DNA from: Hyaloscypha bicolor E
Taxonomy: Eukaryota > Ascomycota > Leotiomycetes > Helotiales > Hyaloscyphaceae
Assembly (NCBI RefSeq): GCF_002865645.1
Contig: NW_020194563.1
Span: 144,152-208,151, forward strand
Direction: 5' to 3'
DNA: 64,000 bases
Under the pieces are notes generated by a model. The model did no database searches, had not been told where the DNA came from, and saw only the letters and a program-made list of their open reading frames with translations. The stretch's first letter is position 1. Every line of letters begins with the position of its first letter. This document shows, one piece after another, positions 54,981-64,000 of the stretch. Made by a program: the position numbers and the translations under genes.

Positions 54981-57381
54981 ATGGCTACCTCTGTAAGCCT
55001 TCAGAAGCGCAAGCGAGCTGATTCAACTCTTGATTCAATTACAGTTCTCACTCTAGCTGAAGAAGCTGCAATCCAAGCAACTCTTGACGAACGGCATGGG
55101 AAACCCTCTAATATAGAGGACGATTCTGATGGTTCAGATATTGAACAAGGCGATCAATTAGAGCTTGAAGATTCAACTCTCTTTTGGGTTCAGCGGAAGC
55201 TTATTATTGGTGGTAATGAGACGATTATTTTGGAGAAGCCTATATTCGCACAGCAAGAGCAAAGACTTACGGTACAGACTAGTAAGTTTCTTATCTTTAT
55301 ATTATAATATAAGTATACTAATACTATTTCTAGCTTCCAGAGGCTCGTACGTCTCCAAATTAATAAAGGAATCAGCAAAGCCATTGAGAACTCAACAAAA
55401 GCATATATACGATCAGAGGGCAAAAGATACTCAAGTCGCTAGGCTCAAGACCCCTATAATCGTACCGTCTTTTAAACAAAAGAAGCTACAATTCGGCATT
55501 ATTGAGAGGCCAATTAATATCCCTAGGGATGTGCAATTAAGAAAAGAGCAAAGGCTTGAGGATAAAGACAATAGAACAAACGAGCTACTTTTGGATGCCC
55601 TTATTGGAAACGCTTGCGGAGATAACGAAGCTCTAGACGTACGAATGACTTATCAGGAAGTCCTTGACGATGTGGATATAAAGCTAGCACAGATAAAAGA
55701 CTTATATACTCTATATATAGTCGCTGACTTATACCTACTCCGGCAATATACCCAACAGCTCCTGAAACCAGGGCAGTATCGACTAGGGAGAATCGATGCA
55801 TCACTCTTAGTAGCTTCCAGTAATCACCGCTTTAACGATGGAAAGATACTAGCTCGGCGAATTAGGGGGTTATTTAATTACTATCGACAGTGGCATGGCA
55901 TTCTACTGGAGGCTAGGGGTAGTAAAAGGGATGGTATCTCCTATCTGGATAATGAGAACATCTTTTTAGCTTGCCGTACTTGGTTGATTAATCAAGAGCT
56001 TGGAACAATATTACCAAACGATTTCCTGAATGCCGTTAATCAGGAGATTTTACCTCGATTATTATCGATAATCGAAAGGCCAATCGCTCGTAGTACAGCT
56101 TACTTATGGCTTCCTAGGCTCGGCTTTTATCGCCATGAGACTAAGAAAGGGCTTTATGTAGATGGATACGAACGATCTGATGTGATTCAGTATCGTCAAG
56201 AGGTGTTTTTACCATTAATAAACGAGCTTTTATCGTATACAGTCCAGTACGAGGAGGATAAAGCTGGTATATGGCATACGATTCAACCTTCACTCCCAAT
56301 TGGAGTTCAGGTATATGTAATGTACTTCTACGATAAGAGCTGTTTCTATGGTTTTGACTATAAAAAGAGCCTCTGGCTAGCAGATAGTCAGCAAAAAATG
56401 CCAGGAAAGAGCAAAGGGAGGCTAATTCACGATTCTGAATTTATAGGGCCTGAGGGGCATATTAGGGTACCGAATAATAAAGGCATTTTTATTCCGGACG
56501 ACCCCGATTTGGATGCCCGTCAAATTATATATCCAGGCTCAAATGGAGATCCCTGGTGGGATACAAAACAGCTACTAGTACAGGTTGCTAGGACGCTTGA
56601 TATATTTGAACAGAAGTACCCAAATTACATAGCTGTTCTAATATTTGATCAGTCTTCTGTATACGCTTCGCATGGCGAAGGTATACTGAACGCCTTTGGT
56701 ATAAACAAGATACCAGGAGGGATTGAAAAGGGTAATATCAAGCCCTATAGGAGGGATACGTATTTCCCACCGGAGTATACGATTCCGGGGTTACAGGGTA
56801 CTATACAAGTTCTTTGGCAACTTAATCCGAATAGAGAAAGAGAGCCTAAGGGCGTGGAACAGATTCTTATTGAGCGAGGGTACAATATCCCTGGCTTAAG
56901 ATTTAAGTATCCAAAGGGTACTAAGTATACTATACCCCTTGAATACCCTCCCGCTATCGAACAAACGTACTGTTTAGCTCGTATACTCTCGAATTACAAA
57001 GACTTCTTTGAGGAGAAGAGTCAAATTGAAGAGCTTATTACAGAGCGGGGACATAAGGCTGTATTTCTACCGAAGTTCCACTGCGAAATCAATCCAATTG
57101 AGATGTACTGGGGGTATAGCAAAACTCGATTTCGTCAAGTAAAGAAGGTTAGCTTCCTAGATGCTAAGGTTAAGGTAGTAGAGGCACTTGAAGCTTGTTC
57201 GATTGAGACTATACGGAGGTTTTGCAACCGTACGTTCCGCTGGATGGATGTATATCGGAAGGGATTAAGTATTAAACAAGCTGCTTGGTGCGTAAAGAAG
57301 CAAAAACGCCATAGAACGATATCTAAAAAGGTAATAGACGAATGGGATAATATGCAAAAGGAAGGGAAAGAAGGTAGCTAA
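54981..57381 (+). CDS. DDE transposase, 782 aa, with long D-to-E insert
   Basis: Exons 54981-55281 and 55334-57381 (intron 52 nt) give 782 aa with no stop or shift. The catalytic triad can be placed at D434 (YFYDKSCFYGFD), D539 (AVLIFDQSSVYAS) and E690 (FLPKFHCEINPIEMYWG), so the second spacing is about 150 residues against 34-40 in classical Tc1/mariner enzymes. The insert contains EQILIERGYNIPG and AIEQTYCLARILSNYKDFFE, a layout I know from a large, poorly described group of fungal DDE proteins with the LPKFHCELN.IE motif. The N-terminal 330 residues have no classical paired HTH that I can recognise. The C-terminus is basic (KKQKRHRTISKKVID). Expected role: cut-and-paste mobility at TA sites. 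Confidence 0.9.
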
Positions 57382-57784
57382 ATAAGAAGCTAAGTTTATG
57401 GATTTAGTTTAGCTAAAAGTAAGCTTGAAACCTATTTAATTATAGTCCCACCATATATATAATATATATGGTACTAGAAAAAGCTATATTTAGTACTTAG
57501 GAAGGTTCAATTAAGATTATAGGGCTTAATTATTATTATTTTATTAATAATAAGGCTGGTGAGATGCCCTAATCTCTCCCTGAAGTCCGGGCTCACGTGA
57601 CCTTAGCGAGCAAATATTTTTGTTGAACTAGCTAAAGCAAAGCTAGGGTCACGTGCTTGCAATGTAAACCAAGTAAAACGTACTGAATTGACTGCTGTTC
57701 TACAGTGGTAAGTAGCCCGTATATATAGCCCTGAACCCCCTAAGTCACATGTACTAAATCCCTATGCCAACTGAACCGATTACA

Positions 57785-57928
57785 GCTATACAGGGTATTC
57801 CAGCTGTACAGGGTATTCCAGCTATACAGGGTATTCCAGCCGTACAGGGTATTCCAGCTATACAGGGTATTCCAGCCGTACAGGGTATTCCAGCTATACA
57901 GGGTATTCCAGCTGGACAGGGTATTAAG
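57785..57928. repeat. Eight 18-bp tandem repeats inside the LTR
   Basis: Units read GCTATACAGGGTATTCCA, alternating with a GTA variant at codon two, so the true period is 36 bp. The last unit is degenerate. The array lies in an ORF (57764-57970) coding A(I/V)QGIP repeats, and the opposite strand is open too, coding AGIPC(I/T) repeats. The open frames may simply follow from an 18-bp period without stops. Confidence 0.9.
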
Positions 57929-57961
57929 CTAGTGCACAGCCCCATGGCGTTCGGTTCCAGG

Positions 57962-57996
57962 GCTTACTAAGCCTATTAGGGGCCTCAGGCCCCTAA
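57962..57996. repeat. Two adjoining palindromes near the LTR 3' end
   Basis: The first has arms GGCTTA/TAAGCC around one C (57962-57974 region). The second has 10-bp arms TTAGGGGCCT/AGGCCCCTAA around one C (57976-57996). Both would form stable stems in RNA, possibly part of a 3'-end or terminator structure of the retroelement transcript. Confidence 0.7.
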
Positions 57997-58208
57997 TTTC
58001 AACAATTTTTGCGCTTTGTATGACGAAAAATCAAAAAAGTAAAAAGGGTCCGTGTACTTTAGGCCTTAATTATTAATGAACCACAAATTATATCAAAAAT
58101 CTGATTAATAGGTATTTTTCGCCTGGTTCTATTCTATAATCGCATTACTTAGTATAAATTAATGAAGGTTGTGGTTGAAAAGTTATTATGGGCGTAAAAG
58201 AGCGACCG

Positions 58209-58236
58209 TTTTGTCGTGTTTGGGTCGGACCGACTG
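58209..58236 (-). repeat. Right terminal inverted repeat of the transposon
   Basis: Exact complement of the left 28-bp repeat, followed by the TA target duplicate at 58237-58238. Confidence 0.93.
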
Positions 58237-58498
58237 TAGCTCCGACGATCTTCTGTGAGAGGGACGGATTGTCCGGGGCAGATTAACCTCCTGCCCCATA
58301 ATAAGAATTGATCCTTGCTTGCGTCTACGGAATCTATGAGGGTACATAAACAGCCAAGACCCGTTTCATTCTGCGTGGAACTTGCAGGCAGGCTGTTTTG
58401 TTCCTAAAGCTTGTTCTGCGCGCCAAGTCTGCGCAGCTCTCGTTCAAGCTCGGTGCCTGCTTTCGTCTCGTCTGTCATTCGTTGTCCAGACTTGCAGC

Positions 58499-60955
58499 AT
58501 GAAGTCAACTACTCCGACCCTTCTGCTTGGAGTATATACTGCATTCTGCATTCACATCAGTGGTGCTATCCCTACAGTCGATGAGTCCTACCCCTATACC
58601 GGACCTGCGGTCCCTATAGGCGATTGGATTGATCCTACCATCAACGGCAATGGGGAGGGGTTTCCTCGTCTAGTTGAACCCCCTGCAGTCGTTCCCTCAT
58701 CAAGCAAGCCCACCAACAACATCAATGTTATCGCTTTATCATATATTCCGCAGGGTATCAATATCCACTACCAAACTCCGTTCGGCTTGGGTATAGCACC
58801 ATCGGTCAAATGGGGTATCAGTGCCACGGCCTTAGACTCCAAAGCCATTGGTAGTTCTCACACGTGAGCACACCAAATGACCCAATTTCTGATGTGAGGC
58901 AACGTACTAACTTACTTGTAGCTATGATCGTACCCCGCCATGTTCAGAAGTATCGGTAACACAGTGCAGCCAGTTTTACCACGAGGTCCAGATCTCCGGC
59001 CTGAAGTCAGATGCAACTTATTATTACCAAATTCCTGCAGCCAATGGAACAACAGCTTCAGATGTCCTCAGTTTCACAACTTCGCGTGCTGCTGGAGACC
59101 CGACAGGGTTCACTATTGCTGTCTTGAATGACATGGGGTACACGAATGCAGGCGGAACGTACCAGCAGCTACTCAAGGCCGTTGGAGAAGGAGTTGCTTT
59201 CGCCTGGCACGGAGGAGATATCAGCTACGCAGATGATTGGTATTCCGGCATTCTTCCCTGCGAAGATGATTGGCCTGTGTGCTACAACGGCACTTCTACT
59301 GAGATCCCACCGCCCACGCCTTCAGATTATTTGACTCCACTACCAGCTGGAGAGATTGCCAACCAAGGTGGCCCGTTAGGCGGGGACATGAGTGTACTGT
59401 ACGAGTCCAATTGGGATCTTTGGCAGCAGTGGATGAACAACATTACTGCCAATATTCCCTACATGGTCCTTCCAGGTAACCATGAAGCAACCTGCAGCGA
59501 ATTTGATGGTCCTGGTAATATTCTGACTGCTTACCTGAACAACAATGTCACCAATGGAACGGCGGCCAAATCGGCGCTCACATACTTCAGCTGCCCGCCA
59601 TCCCAAAGGTAAGGACTCCGAAATTCAAAATAAGCATTTGTCTGACAGATGTAGGAACTTTACCGCCTACCAAAATCGTTTCCGCATGCCCGGCGCGGAG
59701 ACCGGAGGAGTAGGCAACTTCTGGTACTCTTTCGACTACGGTCTTGCACATTTTGTCTCTCTCGACGGGGAGACCGACTTCGCCAATAGTCCCGAGTATC
59801 CATTCGCCGCCGACCTTACAGGGAACGAGACTTCGCCCAAGGCAAACGAGACTTATGTCACTGACTCCGGGCCTTTTGGTACAATCAACGGCAGCTACAA
59901 AAATACCAAGGCTTATGAACAGTATCAGTGGCTGGCCAAGGATCTGGCCAGCGTCGATCGAACGAAGACTCCTTGGGTTATTGCCATGTCTCATCGTCCT
60001 ATGTACAGCTCGATGGTTTCGTCGTATCAGAAGAATTTGCGTGCTGCATTTGAAGAGTTGTTGCTTGAAAATGGTGTTGATGCGTATTTGTCTGGGTAGG
60101 TGCTTCCTTTATCTTGCGGCCAAAACTGACAATCTATGTAGTCACATCCACTGGTATGAACGCCTGTTCCCACTGGGAGTCAATTCTACGATCGATAAAG
60201 CCTCAATTATCAACAACAACACTTACTACACCAATCCCGGCGTCTCGATGACCCATCTCATCAACGGCATGGCAGGTAACATCGAAAGCCACAGCACACT
60301 TTCTGGAGGCATCTTAAACATTACCGCCGTCCTCGACCAAACACACTACGGCTTCAGCAAGCTCACCGTTCTCAACTCTACCGCTCTGAAGTGGTCATTC
60401 GTGCGTGGTGATGGTGGGATTATCGGGGACGAGCTCATGCTGCTTAAGAAGCCAGGTAGCTCAGGAGGCGGAAACAGCACCATCTCTTCTGTTGCTCCTT
60501 CAAGCACTACATACGTGACAACGCAGACAGTCACGGCATACACAACTTATTGTCCCTCTGCCACGACTTTTACTCAAGGAAATTCTACCTATACTGTCAC
60601 AGCTGTCAGTTCTCACATCCATTCCCAAATCCAGCACACGAAAACAGACTGACTCACATAGCCCACCACTCTCACAATCACGAACTGCCCCTGCACACTA
60701 ACTTACACAACAACAGGTTCTGTACCCACGTCTAAGCCCACTACTACACTAGGTTCTACAGAGCTCAGCACAGCAGCAGGTAGTACCGCAACAGGTAAAA
60801 CCATCAACCTCACGGGCAGTGTCCCAACTATTGGATATACTTCTACCAGCTCGTCTACACCACCTGCTCAGGTCACGGGAGCAGCGGATCGCGTACAAGC
60901 GGCTTCACTTGCTGGACTCGCGGGGATGCTTGGGTTAGTTGCTGCTTTGTTTTGA
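58499..60955 (+). CDS. Purple acid phosphatase, secreted and GPI-anchored
   Basis: Exons 58499-58863, 58922-59608, 59655-60095, 60142-60604 and 60662-60955 give 749 aa. Signal peptide MKSTTPTLLLGVYTAFCIHI. A fibronectin-like N-domain (NVIALSYIPQGINIHYQTPF) precedes the metallophosphoesterase, whose ligands are visible in order: AVLNDMGY, HGGDISYADDW, VLPGNHEAT, MSHRPMYSS and, over an intron, SGHIHWYERLFP. The tail is Thr/Ser-rich with repeated TTT motifs and ends ASLAGLAGMLGLVAALF, a GPI-attachment signal. Known activity: Fe(III)-M(II) hydrolysis of phosphomonoesters at acid pH, often induced by phosphate shortage. Intron 4 uses a GTCAGT donor inside the stalk region. The gene starts 260 bp from the transposon end, so the insertion lies in its promoter region. 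Confidence 0.94.
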
Positions 60956-61589
60956 GACTCGATCTGAGAATGAATGGGCTGGAAAAAGGATTACACATAC
61001 ATAATTTTACCCTAATAAAAAGGCAGAGAACACGATTATACAACAACAAAGTTCAGTTCTAACTAAAAATGCCACTTTTGGCTCTCGAATTTCTGTTCCC
61101 TACCTACAGTCGGACATACTAATGCGCCTTACAGTAGCCTCAAAACAATAATAAGCACGAGTCCACAGGCAGTCCCTTTCCTCCTCGTTTAGTGCTGTCC
61201 CAGGTTCCTGGGCACGCGGGTGTGTCTGAGACACCCTTCAAGCTGCAGGCTGTAAAATGTAATATTTGCTATCCAGGGGCATTCCAAGGTCCCGCTAGAG
61301 GAGAAGAGAACACGGGTTTAGATGTCTAACAAGTGAGGGTGCGGCCTTTAAATCGCTCTACTAGCACATCCTTGAATTTTGGTCAGAAAAGGGGTAGTAA
61401 ACAATAAAGAGCAGCGGAGATAGGGGCAATTAATTGAAGTCTCGCCTGAAGTTCTAGCCGTTTTGGCCTGACGTCAGCGGATTCGAATTCCGACCGCCGA
61501 CGGATCACAAGCTTGAAAACACCATCGCCAAATCCGCATCCTTCAATGGAGCACCGATAGCATTGCCCTCAACCGACAGTCATCTGAGG
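60956..61589. other. Intergenic, 630 bp
   Basis: 3' flank of the phosphatase and promoter of the ABC1 kinase. A GGATTCGAATTCC word near 61480 resembles a tRNA B box, but no cloverleaf can be built around it. Confidence 0.45.
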
Positions 61590-63762
61590 ATGATGCAGTC
61601 GGCATCCCGCTTTGGCCGAACATGCCTGCGACAGCAACTCCCCCAAGTGCGACCGGCAATCCGACAATCACATCTCCAGAGCGGTTTCCGAGGATGGAAT
61701 TCAGCGGGATGGAGAGGGTATTGGAAGGTGCCTCCCAAACGGGATGGCTTGCTTTTCGCTGCAGCTGTGGGATTAAGTCCACTGGCTTTTGTGCAGATCT
61801 CCGAGAAAGACAATGGGGACACTGAGCTGACGGCTGAGGGCCGAATGCTGCAAGCGTCCCGGGATGAGATAAAGAAGGAAGTCAGCAGTGATGCCCGCGG
61901 TTGGCGACGGTTCAGAGACCACTGTACAGTCCTTGTGGATCTGTATATTTGGGAGCCGATATGTACCGGGCTGCGATTCCTGCATCTGGTGGTTATTTTT
62001 GTGCCGGTCTTGGCCTGTGTCCCGGCCATCTGGGTTGGGAGCAGAGATAAGACAAGAGGAGACGAGAGAACAGGGACGCTGTGGTGGTATTCGTTTCTTG
62101 TGAGGTCGATGGAGAGGGCTGGGCCGGCTTTTATCAAGGTGAGTTGTGAAGCAGGATGCGGGAACCCGTACTGATGTTTCTAGCTAGGACAATGGGCAGC
62201 CTCGAGATCCGACATCTTCCCCACAGAAATGTGCGAGGTCATGTCTCAATTACATTCGAATGCACCGGCACACTCTCTGCACGAAACGAAACGAATTATA
62301 AGAAGAGCATTTGACGGTAGACCATTTGAGGAGATATTTGTGGAGTTTGATGAGAAGCCGCTGGGAGTGGGAGCTATTGCACAGGTCTACAAGGCGAAGC
62401 TAAAGCATGACCTTGCTGTGCCAGGAGATCCAGACTTGGAAGAGCGGCCGAACCTGCGAAAAAATGTTTGGAAGAATGTGGATACGTTGATCAAGAGCAC
62501 GCCTCAGCGAGTGCCATCCTCATACGTCGCAATCAAGGTCCTGCATCCGGGAGTTGAGAGGATTGTTCGACAAGATCTCAGAATCATGGGCTTCTTTGCT
62601 TCAGTCTTGAATGCCATTCCAACCATCGAGTGGTTATCTCTACCAGATGAAGTCCAACAATTTGGGGAGATGATGAGACTACAGCTGGATCTCCGAATAG
62701 AGGCCGCAAATCTCACAATCTTCCGGCGGAAATTCAAAGAGCGAACAACAGCATGGTTTCCCTATCCATACACCGAGTTCACAACCCGCCAAGTTCTCGT
62801 CGAAGAGTTCGCCCAGGGGATCCCGCTTTCCGACTTCATGGAGAATGGCGGGGGCATCTTCCAGCAAGAAATTGCCGATGAAGGTTTAGACGCTTTCCTC
62901 AGAATGCTGCTTCTTGACAACTTCATCCACGCGGATCTCCACCCAGGCAATATCATGGTCCGCTTCTACCAATCCTCCAAACCGCAGTTACCACACCTCT
63001 CATTCAGGCAACACGCCGACGAAGACCCAAAAGCTCAGCCCGATGTTACAGAGCAGGTCCTTGCTCGTCTGCGTCCTTATCGCCATAAAACAGATACCAA
63101 AGCCTGGGTCGCCGAGCTCGAGAAAATCGATAGAGAAGGCTTCAGACCACAGCTAATCTTCATCGATACAGGACTCGTGACTGAACTGAATGCCACGAAC
63201 CGAAGGAATTTCCTTGATCTCTTCAAAGCAATTGCCGAATTCGACGGGTATAAGGCCGGTCTACTGATGTGCGAGCGCTGCAGACAGCCAGACGCTGTAA
63301 TCGAGAAGGAGATTTTCGCCCTGAAGATGCAACATCTCGTCCTCGGCGTAAAATCTCGCACCTTGGCACTGGGGAACATGAAAATAGGAGACATCCTCAA
63401 CGAAGTTCTCAGCATGGTTCGCACGCATCATGTGAGAATGGAAGGCGATTTCGTGAACGTGGTTATCAGTATCCTGCTGCTAGAGGGAATAGGCAGGTCC
63501 CTGAACCCGGATATCGACCTTCTATCCAGCGCACTGCCAATCCTTAGACAGCTGGGTGCGCAGAGTGGGGGCGGGATGTTGAGACAGGGTGATTTCTCGA
63601 TGTTGAAGGTTTGGGCGGGTCTCGAGGCGAGGAAATTCTTGCAGGCTAGTATTGAGGATGTGAGTATTTCTAATTTCCTTTCTGGTGTGCTGGGGAGCTG
63701 TAGCTGACATAGTCTAGGTTGAGCGATGTGTGAAATATGATCTTTTGAGCCCGAATGTATAG
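61590..63762 (+). CDS. ABC1/UbiB-family kinase, ADCK2/Cqd1-like, mitochondrial
   Basis: Exons 61590-62138, 62184-63659 and 63718-63762 give 689 aa. A basic presequence (MMQSASRFGRTCLRQQLPQV) points to mitochondria, and a hydrophobic span (LHLVVIFVPVLACVPAIWVG) precedes the domain. The ABC1 hallmarks are present: KxGQ in AGPAFIKLGQWAASRSDIFP, the alanine-rich nucleotide loop PLGVGAIAQVYKAKL, the lysine of VAIKVLHPGV, HADLHPGNIMVR, and IFIDTGLVTEL as the DFG equivalent. LGQWAASR with an initial long N-terminus suits the ADCK2/yeast Cqd1 (YPL109C) branch, linked to coenzyme Q and phospholipid distribution, rather than Coq8. The third exon (VERCVKYDLLSPNV) is short but in frame; skipping it leaves an unspliced end 14 residues long. 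Confidence 0.93.
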
Positions 63763-64000
63763 ATGGGTGGTGTGATTTCGCGTTTTGAATAGGTTTGGCA
63801 TGGGTGGCGTTTAAAGACCTAGATCGTAGATACACACATGGCATTGTTCCTCTCCTCTGATCAAGTCCTGCCAGAGTTCCGACGAGTTGTGCGGTCTATG
63901 GCTTGTGCTCTCCATTTGAGTCCCTTCCTTGGCGCCCTCTTCCAGTGAAGCATCTCTTTATCAACTTGGTTTTGCGTGATTTAGAATGTTCTTCGAGTCC
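63763..64000. other. 3' flank of the ABC1 kinase gene
   Basis: The final 240 bp. No start of a further gene can be supported before the window ends. Confidence 0.4.

Larger units (their letters stand above)
57621..58004. mobile_element. Solo LTR of a retrotransposon nested in the DNA transposon
   Basis: 384 bp beginning TGTTGAACTAG and ending CTAATTTCAACA, that is TG..CA ends within a short imperfect inverted repeat. It is flanked by the 5-bp direct duplicate ATTTT (57616-57620 and 58005-58009). If it and one duplicate are ignored, the surrounding 29-bp repeat becomes identical to the intact copy at 54834-54862, which fixes the borders exactly. A TATA box (CGTATATATAGCC, 57719-57731 region) suits an LTR promoter. 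No internal retrotransposon genes are present, so this is a recombined single LTR. Superfamily (Copia or Gypsy) cannot be decided. Confidence 0.82.
54670..58236 (+). mobile_element. Complete Tc1/mariner-like DNA transposon, 3.57 kb
   Basis: Both ends carry an identical 28-bp terminal inverted repeat (54670-54697 and 58209-58236) that begins CAGTCGGTCCGACCC, and each end is flanked by TA, the target duplication of the IS630/Tc1/mariner superfamily. Inside lie one intron-containing transposase gene (54981-57381), AT-rich flanks, and a subterminal 29-bp direct repeat that starts AGCGAGCAAATATTTT (54834-54862, and 57605-57620 continued at 58010-58022). The right copy of that repeat is split by a solo LTR. 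Perfect ends and an open transposase frame suggest a young, possibly still mobile copy. Codon use is A/T-rich compared with host genes. Confidence 0.92.

Noticed and set aside
60860..60955. Suspected frameshift before the GPI tail of the acid phosphatase
   Set aside because: On re-reading the bases at the line boundary the frame is continuous, and total coding length divides by three.
61465..61510. tRNA-like B box near 61480
   Set aside because: No A box at the right distance, no acceptor stem and no anticodon arm could be paired.

Overview
This window is nuclear DNA of a filamentous ascomycete. It has dense, mostly single-copy genes on both strands and short GT-AG introns (about 42-113 nt, usually near 50, with a CTAAC/CTGAC-like branch site). 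Several protein families are typical of Pezizomycotina: PEX20, GH55 exo-glucanase, RTA1-like, SUR7-like, DUF6594, tannase and GPI-anchored purple acid phosphatase. A Leotiomycetes-type host is my guess from overall character; nothing here proves the class. All gene models were built by hand: exons were joined so that the frame stays open and the family motifs are continuous.

Layout. 0-12.5 kb is a housekeeping block: SEC13 and PEX20 (divergent pair), a broken or micro-intron gene, a DUF6594 membrane protein, an RTA1-like seven-span protein, MGM101 and biotin-protein ligase BPL1 (divergent pair). 12.5-15.4 kb is a gene graveyard holding the tail of an MFS sugar transporter and the tail of a flavin (NtaA-like) monooxygenase, facing away from each other with both 5' halves gone. 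15.4-26.5 kb is rich in secreted or surface proteins: lysozyme-like protein, GH55 glucanase, GPI-type PLC-like protein, SUR7-like protein, tannase. 27.5-36.4 kb has a disordered fungal protein, TANGO2, a DP1/Yop1 protein, a 1.7 kb array of diverged repeats and an amino-acid permease. 38-49.5 kb has a peroxisomal D-amino-acid oxidase, several unrecognised or surface proteins, a 1015-aa disordered protein and a cytochrome P450 with a probable GC-AG intron. 50-51.5 kb is a secreted PAN/Apple-like pseudogene. 54.67-58.24 kb is a complete Tc1/mariner-like transposon with a full-length 782-aa transposase, and a solo LTR is nested in it. 58.5-63.8 kb has a GPI-anchored purple acid phosphatase and an ADCK2/Cqd1-like ABC1 kinase.

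The genes do not form one pathway. Two functional threads can be seen. One is wall and secretion: SEC13 for COPII, the GH55 enzyme, phosphatase, tannase and GPI proteins. The other is organelle upkeep: PEX20 and DAAO for peroxisomes, MGM101 and the ABC1 kinase for mitochondria. No biosynthetic gene cluster, rRNA, tRNA or CRISPR was recognised. The most informative structures are the nested transposon/LTR locus, the diverged repeat array at 32.7-34.4 kb, and the gene behind PEX20 whose frame closes only if 28-nt and 21-nt GT..AG segments are removed.
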